A stretch of 64,000 nt of DNA from Adiantum capillus-veneris (Eukaryota; Streptophyta; Polypodiopsida; Polypodiales; Pteridaceae): NCBI GenBank assembly GCA_014529385.2, contig CM043956.1:66933281-66997280 (forward strand), in the 5' to 3' direction. The notes below the pieces were generated by a model. It did not search any database, was not told the origin of the DNA, and saw only the letters and a list, made by a program, of their open reading frames with translations. This document shows positions 58,401 to 64,000 of the stretch, piece by piece. The first letter of the stretch is position 1, and the number at the start of each line of letters is the position of its first letter. A program made the position numbers and the translations under genes.

Positions 58401-59401
58401 GAAATCATCTAGAAGAGTAAAATCCCAATCTCCACCCATACCATGGTTGAGTTACTAGTTACAACCACCCCCGTGCACATAAGGCATTCACTATTTCACT
58501 GCAAGGCAACATGAGCATGCTAGGATTGAATGCAACGGCACCATGCTATCTCGGGCCACTCTTGATGCTAGTGATTGATGTTGTCGGTGGTTGCATCGTC
58601 TTCATGTTATCCTCAACTAACCTCCCACTAATGTACTAACCTCTCGCTAACTCCAAACCTCGCCATGCACCATATGGTGCTCGCACTCCATCATGCATCC
58701 CTAGTTCCAAGAGCAAGGTTGGTAACAATCAAGACACCGGTTGTAAGTATCATCATCATCAATAAAGTGTGCAATGCTGTCTTTATCTTTGATTCCATTC
58801 TCTATTTCCCTTAGCTTTATTTTCCCCACATTCTTGGGATGTTTCATCTCTTGTATATCACTCTGCTTGTGCTTTATCACGTGCGTCCCCTCCAGTTAGT
58901 CAGTATGCTCCATTCCGACCTTGTCACTTACCTCTCTCGTACACACACTCATGACTGTTGACTAGGCATTTTTTTTTACATCCGGAATTTTGTTTATAAC
59001 CATTTTGTGATGGTTACCTAGAGGACACCTCACTCTTGCTACCCTAGGTCATCTATATCTACGTGCTAGCCGCACTTATGCTAGGTGGTGCCCCTCTAGA
59101 GTTGTAGACTAATTCCTACCTTGAGATGATGCTTGGGGATGTCAGGTTATGTGTGGTGTAGAGGCCACCCCCATATGGCATGTCCTTTCTGGTTCTCAGT
59201 GGGCTCGAACTGCTCAGATGGTCAAGGGGCTCGTGGCGATGACCTTGGATGGCATCTCAAAGGTCTCAAACTCGATTTGATAGTAGCCTCGTCCGAGGAA
59301 CTGAACATCCAAGATCTTGCCCACCTCTTCAAGAAGGCAGGCCTGGAGAAGATCTTGCATCTGTCCTCTGCTAGGTTTGGTGCCGAGAATCTTGTAGATG
59401 A
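58401..59401. other. unassigned DNA, no gene supported
   Basis: Only short ORFs (for example 59133-59429) without recognisable domains. Confidence 0.4.
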
Positions 59402-60087
59402 TAGAAGTCGCCTGCAGAGAAGGCACTGAACCTCTATTGCTAGGCTCGTTTGCTTTGTGGGTGAAAGAGGAAGTCAAACGGTGGGCTCAGTGGGCTCGGG
59501 CGAGGGGACTTCACTAGAATTCCTCTATGGTAGAGCTTGAGCCTCCGTCGGTGTCTGCTGCTGTGGAGAAGAGGCAAAGAAACAATGATGCAAGGGGCAA
59601 TTCCCGCCGGACCAAGCACGTCGAATGTGCTGGCATAGCCTGACAAGTAGGATAGGTTAGGCTAGTGGGCGGAAAGGGAAGTAGAGTGTGGCCTGGGGGG
59701 GGCAATGAATGGGGTACAAAGGGGTGGGCGGGGGGGGGGTTGCGTAGAAGTTGCCTGCAGGCACTCAAACTCTACGGCTAGGCTCGCTTGCTCTGTCGGT
59801 GAAAAAGCAAGACGAATGGTGGGCTAAGCGGGGTCAGGCAAGGGAACTTCATTGGAGTTCCTCTGTGGTAGAGATTGAGCCTCCATTTGTGTCTGTTGTT
59901 GTGGAGAAGAGGAAAAGAAACGACGATGCAAGGGGCAATTCCCGTTGGACCAAGCACGCCAAATGTGCTGGCATGGCTTGACAAGCAGGATAGGTTAGGC
60001 TGGCGGGTGGAAAGGGAAGTAGAGTGTGGCCTGGGGGGGAGGAGGGGTGCAATGAATGGGGTACAAAGGGGTGGGCAGGCAGGGGGC
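59402..60087. repeat. 343-bp direct tandem duplication
   Basis: TAGAAGT-GCCTGCAG starts at 59402 and again at 59745. The copies stay alignable to about 60087, including GCAAGGGGCAATTCCCG, GACCAAGCACG and GATAGGTTAGGCT. Minus-strand Pro-rich ORFs through the region are likely composition artefacts. Confidence 0.88.
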
Positions 60088-60470
60088 GGGGGGTTGCGCG
60101 GAGGGGGAGAGACTAGTAGGATTAAGCTCTCGCCAGGGGAGTGGTGGGCTGAGGGACGGCATGCTAGGGGTAATGGGTAGTAGCAGGAGGAAGGATGGGC
60201 GACAGTGCGGGGTAGCAATGGGAGGGATGGGGGATAGCGGGCACCAGCGGGAGGAAAGGGGGTGGTAGTGTAGGGGCAGCAGTGGGAGAATGGGGGTTAG
60301 CGGGTAGCAACGAAAGTGCTGGGGGAGGCAGCATGGGAGGGCAGGTGGAAGGGGGGCAGCACAGGGGGTGGACGAGGGTGGGCAGGGTAGCGCAGGGACT
60401 GAGGGGTGGGTTGCACAAGGAGGAAGCAGGGTGGGAAAACACAGTAGCAGCGAGTAGCATTTCTTTTGTA
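60060..60470 (+). repeat. G-rich imperfect minisatellite
   Basis: Degenerate units of about 25-35 bp like TGGGGGATAGCGGG-AGCAGCGGGAGGAA. Strong G over C bias on the + strand, with many GGG/GGGG runs that could form G-quadruplexes. Confidence 0.65.
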
Positions 60471-60479
60471 GATTGAGAC

Positions 60480-61395
60480 AAAGTCTTGCATAAGGAAACT
60501 TTGGTGCTTGAGATGCTTGGAGTGCTTGATGACTCAGATGCTTGAGGTGCTTGATGACTGAGATTCTTCTCATGCTTGGGATGCTAGGGTTGTTCTTGAG
60601 GTAGGAACCCGTACCAAGCTTGAAGGGCTTAAGGGCCAAGCTTGTGGTGGAAACCGGGTCTAAGCTTGAGGGGCTTCAGGTGTCAAAATTCAATCATCAA
60701 TCCCTACACGGAGGGGACGATCCCTACAAGAGGGAGGATGAGACAGAACACACACACACTGACACAAGGCAAGCTTGGTACAAACAAAGCAAAAGGGAAA
60801 CTTGTCAAGTTTCTCCGCATGTTGCCCTCATGGTGTGTCTAAAGCCTATTTGTTGGCCACCCAAGGGGTCCAAGATCACTTAGAAGATTAAATTATTATT
60901 TTTAGCATTTATCAAGCCATCTCTCTCAAAGGGGAAAGGGGACACTTGTCCCAAGGCTACCCTTGTTGCTTCGTATGAATCTTTAATCTTGTGATTGTCT
61001 AGGCTTGGAGGGGTCCAATGAGCTTCAAGCATGAGCTACAAGGGGTGGTCGACCAAATCAATTCGGGGCCTACTTCATGGGTACACTCTCCCACACTTAC
61101 AACACACACACACACACTCTCATTGTGTATTGTGCAAAGTGCAAGAGCATCCTCTCCTTCTCCAAGAAAATAGAGAGGTTGAGAGCCTACACCAACACTC
61201 TTGGCTATGGAATGCAAATCCAACCAAGAGCCATGATTGAATGCTTAAGCTTTCCATCTTCTCCATTTTCATTACTATGCTATTATGTATGGTAGCGAGA
61301 AGAGTGATGATAAGTGAGGAAATACTTCTTTCTCCTATGAAATGTTTCTTCTTCCTCTTCCCTACCCTCCTTACCTGCTAGTTCTCTTTCCACCT
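60480..61395. other. unassigned DNA
   Basis: Short direct repeats near 60490-60660 (variants of TGCTTGAGATGCTTGG and AAGCTTGAGGGGCTT). No supported gene. Confidence 0.4.
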
Positions 61396-61653
61396 TCAAA
61401 GGTGTTTGAGGTCTTGGGAGTAAGGCTTGGGATAGTTAATGCTTTCCACAAAGTTTATGGTATGCTCATGATGCATGAAATTTTCCATATGCATTGCATC
61501 ACCTAGGTCAAAAGGAACACAAAGATTGTATTGCAACAAGTCTCTCTTGATGGGAGAAACTATAATACAAATGCATATTTGAGGGGGTACCGGCTCCACA
61601 TAAATCTGGTCCTTAACTCTTGTCATGTTCTCTAAACTCTCTCTCTCTTGCAA
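61396..61653 (-). CDS. hypothetical ORF, not recognised
   Basis: 85 residues, with VEPVPPQICICIIVSPIKRD and FMHHEHTINFVESINYPKPY. No domain recognised. It might be a fragment of a decayed retroelement. Low coding confidence. Confidence 0.2.
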   Translation of the reverse strand: MQERESLENMTRVKDQIYVEPVPPQICICIIVSPIKRDLLQYNLCVPFDLGDAMHMENFMHHEHTINFVESINYPKPYSQDLKHL

Positions 61654-61809
61654 AAAGTATTGTTCATGCCCAATTAGCTAAATGCTATGTTTATGTTGCT
61701 ACCATCAATTATGTTCACCCGCTATGCTCACAAAGTAGTTTCACAAAAGTACTTTCTCTAATTTTTTCTACTCTCAAGTAAATAGGCCAGTTTTGTTACA
61801 TCCCACTAT

Positions 61810-62095
61810 CTACATCCTCCTCCCCTTTGTTTGAGTTTTGGCATATTCCAAAATTCTAGATTTTGTTCTAGCATCAATGTTTGCATTTTTGTTTATTTGG
61901 AGCCTTCTTCGGGGTGGAATTTGGAGCATTCTTCGGCGGTATCCAAAGGACTCTTGGTCTATCTTGACTTGGAGCATTAGAAGTAGTGTTTTGTTTTTAG
62001 ATAAGTCTCTCAATAACTTCTTTCTCCAATTTCTCTCTTTGCTCTTTCAACATCTCCACATCGTATGGGGTAAGCATTCCAAATTTTCATATTAG
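61810..62095 (-). pseudogene. hypothetical fragment with coiled-coil-like start
   Basis: One frame near 62095-62010 reads YDVEMLKEQREKLEKEVIER, which looks like a helical, charged coding segment. An overlapping frame (62013-61810) is basic. The family is not recognised; a gag-like or other transposon fragment is possible. Confidence 0.25.
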
Positions 62096-62908
62096 GGTCG
62101 TATAGGGTCTTCTTTACTCTAGGGAGCCTCCCCCATGCAAACTTATGACATATGGAGGTAGAGTGGATCTATTCTACTAGATCTGAGTGGTTGGAATTGA
62201 TGCAAGCTTCAAAGAAGTACTCTAGGCATATCTCTGAAGTGAGGTTTGAAGTTGGCTTCATTGGCTGTGTCTTTTTAAGGTATCTTGGAGGTCTCCATTA
62301 ATAATTGTAATAGTTCACTTTTATATTTGATTAATAGACTAATATGGACTCTCCACTGATTCATCATGCCTCTAAAATTCACCAAATTATCCTCCAACTC
62401 AGACACTACGAACATTTTTATAGTATTCTATTTCATTAAGAACATGTTTCTAGGACACCTAGAGTGCCTTGCTTTGGTCATGCACTCCAAGATTTGATCA
62501 ACAATTATAACATATCTCACCTGATAAGCAAACTTGTTGTACTTTGGATTAAGGGTGTAAGGTTTCCAGTTTTCGAAACCTTAAAAATTGTACAAAGCTT
62601 GTAAAATTAACTTGAAAACCACTGTTGAAGGATTCAATCATGGCTAATATTGGAATTTTTGGAATCATAAGCAGAGCTTTACTATGGATAGTAATTTTTA
62701 GAATCAGAATCCGATAAAAACTGGAAAAGTTACAAGCCCTGGAAGGTTACACTAGGAATTCAATTAGTTAATAAAAATTGGATGGTTTCAATAATAATTA
62801 TTAACAAAGACTTTCTTATCCTAAGGTTCCAGGATTAATTGATATTCAAATTTTCATCATTAGAAATCAGTAAAATCAATCAAAATCGATTCTGGAAGGT
62901 ATGGGGGC
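62096..62908. other. unassigned AT-rich DNA
   Basis: No supported gene, repeat or RNA was seen. Confidence 0.4.
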
Positions 62909-63100
62909 ACTGTGGAGCAAGGGGGAACCTGCCAGAGACTGATTTAGCAGCAGTTGGCGCCATCTTCAAGCTCGGGGCCTACTTGGGGTGTCAATACCTG
63001 CTAGGAACTGTCCGGGGCCCAGAAAAACTATAAAAAGACCCCCTTCCCTTCATAAAAATTTAGACTCGAAGCCTTGATACACTCTCTCTCATCTAGAGAG
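62909..63100 (+). promoter_or_regulatory. LTR-like start with TATA box
   Basis: A purine-rich stretch (GGAAGGTATGGGGGCAC) precedes TGTGGAGCAAGG, as at a polypurine-tract/LTR junction. A TATA-like TATAAAAAG lies at about 63029, followed by a CT-rich start region. No second copy is in the window, so the LTR call is tentative. Confidence 0.35.
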
Positions 63101-63389
63101 ACCGCTATGCAAAACTCACTAGAGATTAAGCTCTAGTTGATTAACCTAAACGGTAATTAGCCTAATCCTTCTTAATTAGCAAAGCTAGATTAATCTATTT
63201 TCTTAATAAATTAGAGATTAGAGCTATGTATACTCATAAATCCTCTCTTCATTAAATATTCTCTATTGATTGTTGTAATTAAAGCTTGGGAATATTAAGC
63301 TCATTAATTATCCTATCATATTAGAGCTAAAATTATCCAAATTAACCATAAATTAATGGGAAATATATTCATTAAGTTTAGATTAAGTT

Positions 63390-64000
63390 GAGGTAACTAT
63401 TAGAGCCGCATTAGATAGTCATTAAGCTAGGAAAATTATCTTATAATTTTTTGAGTAATTTTTCATAATTAATTAGGCAGAATTACACTGTTTTTTAGAG
63501 AAATTAAAGAGGAAAATATTCAAATTGATTCAAAATCATCTGAGTTATTTATCAGATGCTAACTATATGTTAGGAATCCCGTGATAATTATTTCAAGCTC
63601 AGATAACTAATTTACCTAATCACTTTATTAGAAATACTCTATTTTTAGAATAAATTAAAAGTGGAAAATTAGTAATTTGATTCAAATTGCTTTGAGTTAT
63701 TTATTGGAGGTTAAATATATATTAAGAAACACGTGATAATTATGTCAAGATCAGATAATTAATTTACCTAATTACCTTATCAGAAATACTCTATTTTTAG
63801 GACAAATTAAAAGGGATAAATTAGTAAATTGATTCAAATTTCTTTGAGTTATTTATCAGAGGCTAGGTATATTTTAGGATACCTGTGATAATTATGTTAA
63901 GCTAAGATAGTTAATTTAGCCAATTACTTCAGCAGAAATACTCTGTGTTTAGCACAAATTAAAAGGGGAAATTAGTAAATTGATTCAAATTCATTTGAGT
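63390..64000. repeat. 152-bp AT-rich tandem repeat running off the window end
   Basis: GAGTTATTTAT-type blocks start at 63542, 63694, 63846 and 63997 (spacings 152, 152, 151). Each unit also has GTGATAATTAT, GATAATTAATTTACC, AGAAATACTCT and AATTGATTCAAAT blocks. A more diverged partial unit precedes from about 63390. Confidence 0.88.

Noticed and set aside
59440-60639. Pro-rich minus-strand ORFs up to 214 residues
   Set aside because: They overlap the G-rich minisatellite and the tandem duplication and have the composition expected from C-rich repeats, with no domain.
58401-62900. tRNA or other structural RNA genes
   Set aside because: I looked for tRNA-like internal promoter blocks by eye here and elsewhere and saw none convincing. 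A tRNAscan run would be needed to exclude them.

Overview
The window looks like repeat-rich nuclear DNA of a land plant. Evidence: plant-type Ty3/gypsy and Ty1/copia retrotransposons (one copia with a perfect initiator-Met tRNA primer site), a CACTA (En/Spm) transposon whose genes keep short GT-AG introns, a plant-type hAT transposase, and long CT/GA and AC microsatellites. I cannot name the species. I found no intact gene, no convincing host gene other than a broken kinase-like gene and a RING-like gene, and no tRNA or rRNA that I could recognise by eye. Nearly every coding region carries in-frame stops or frameshifts.

Layout. 0.8-3.0 kb (+): hAT transposase remnant, one frame with four stops. 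3.3-5.9 kb (-): a RING-like ORF and a broken protein-kinase-like ORF. 5.9-7.9 kb: AT-rich DNA, a 49-bp tandem repeat, an array of about eight hairpin units sharing a loop core, microsatellites and GC-rich palindromes. 8.0-14.3 kb (-): a CACTA element with TNP1-like and TNP2-like genes, each preceded by a long CT/GA tract, with two foldback insertions. 14.6-16.1 kb: low-complexity DNA and a CACTA-like terminus. 16.0-17.9 kb: copia relic flanked by a perfect 175-bp inverted repeat.

18.8-58.4 kb is a nested retrotransposon block. D1 (+, gag-protease only) shares one LTR with D2 (+, full gag-pol plus about 2.3 kb of extra coding sequence after integrase). Element A (-, 30664-54688) starts inside the D2 3' ORF. 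It has gag, three zinc knuckles, two retropepsin-like segments and no reverse transcriptase. A is interrupted by C (+, Tat-like gypsy, 32160-40823) and by E (-, Tork/TNT1-like copia, 49021-54557, LTRs about 3.6% diverged). Right of A lies B (-), a relative of A keeping its leader and gag. 58.4-64 kb: non-coding or unidentified DNA, a 343-bp tandem duplication, a G-rich tract, an LTR-like promoter and a 152-bp satellite running off the end.

The two most unusual patterns are these. First, the 5' leaders of A and B contain homologous tandem repeats of about 285-299 bp (plus shorter 125-139 bp units) with a palindrome at each junction. The palindrome differs between elements (CTATCGCGATAG in A; GACTTCATACG plus its inverse in B) but is uniform within each. 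Second, the array at 6777-7414 consists of hairpins with diverging but still complementary arms around a conserved loop.
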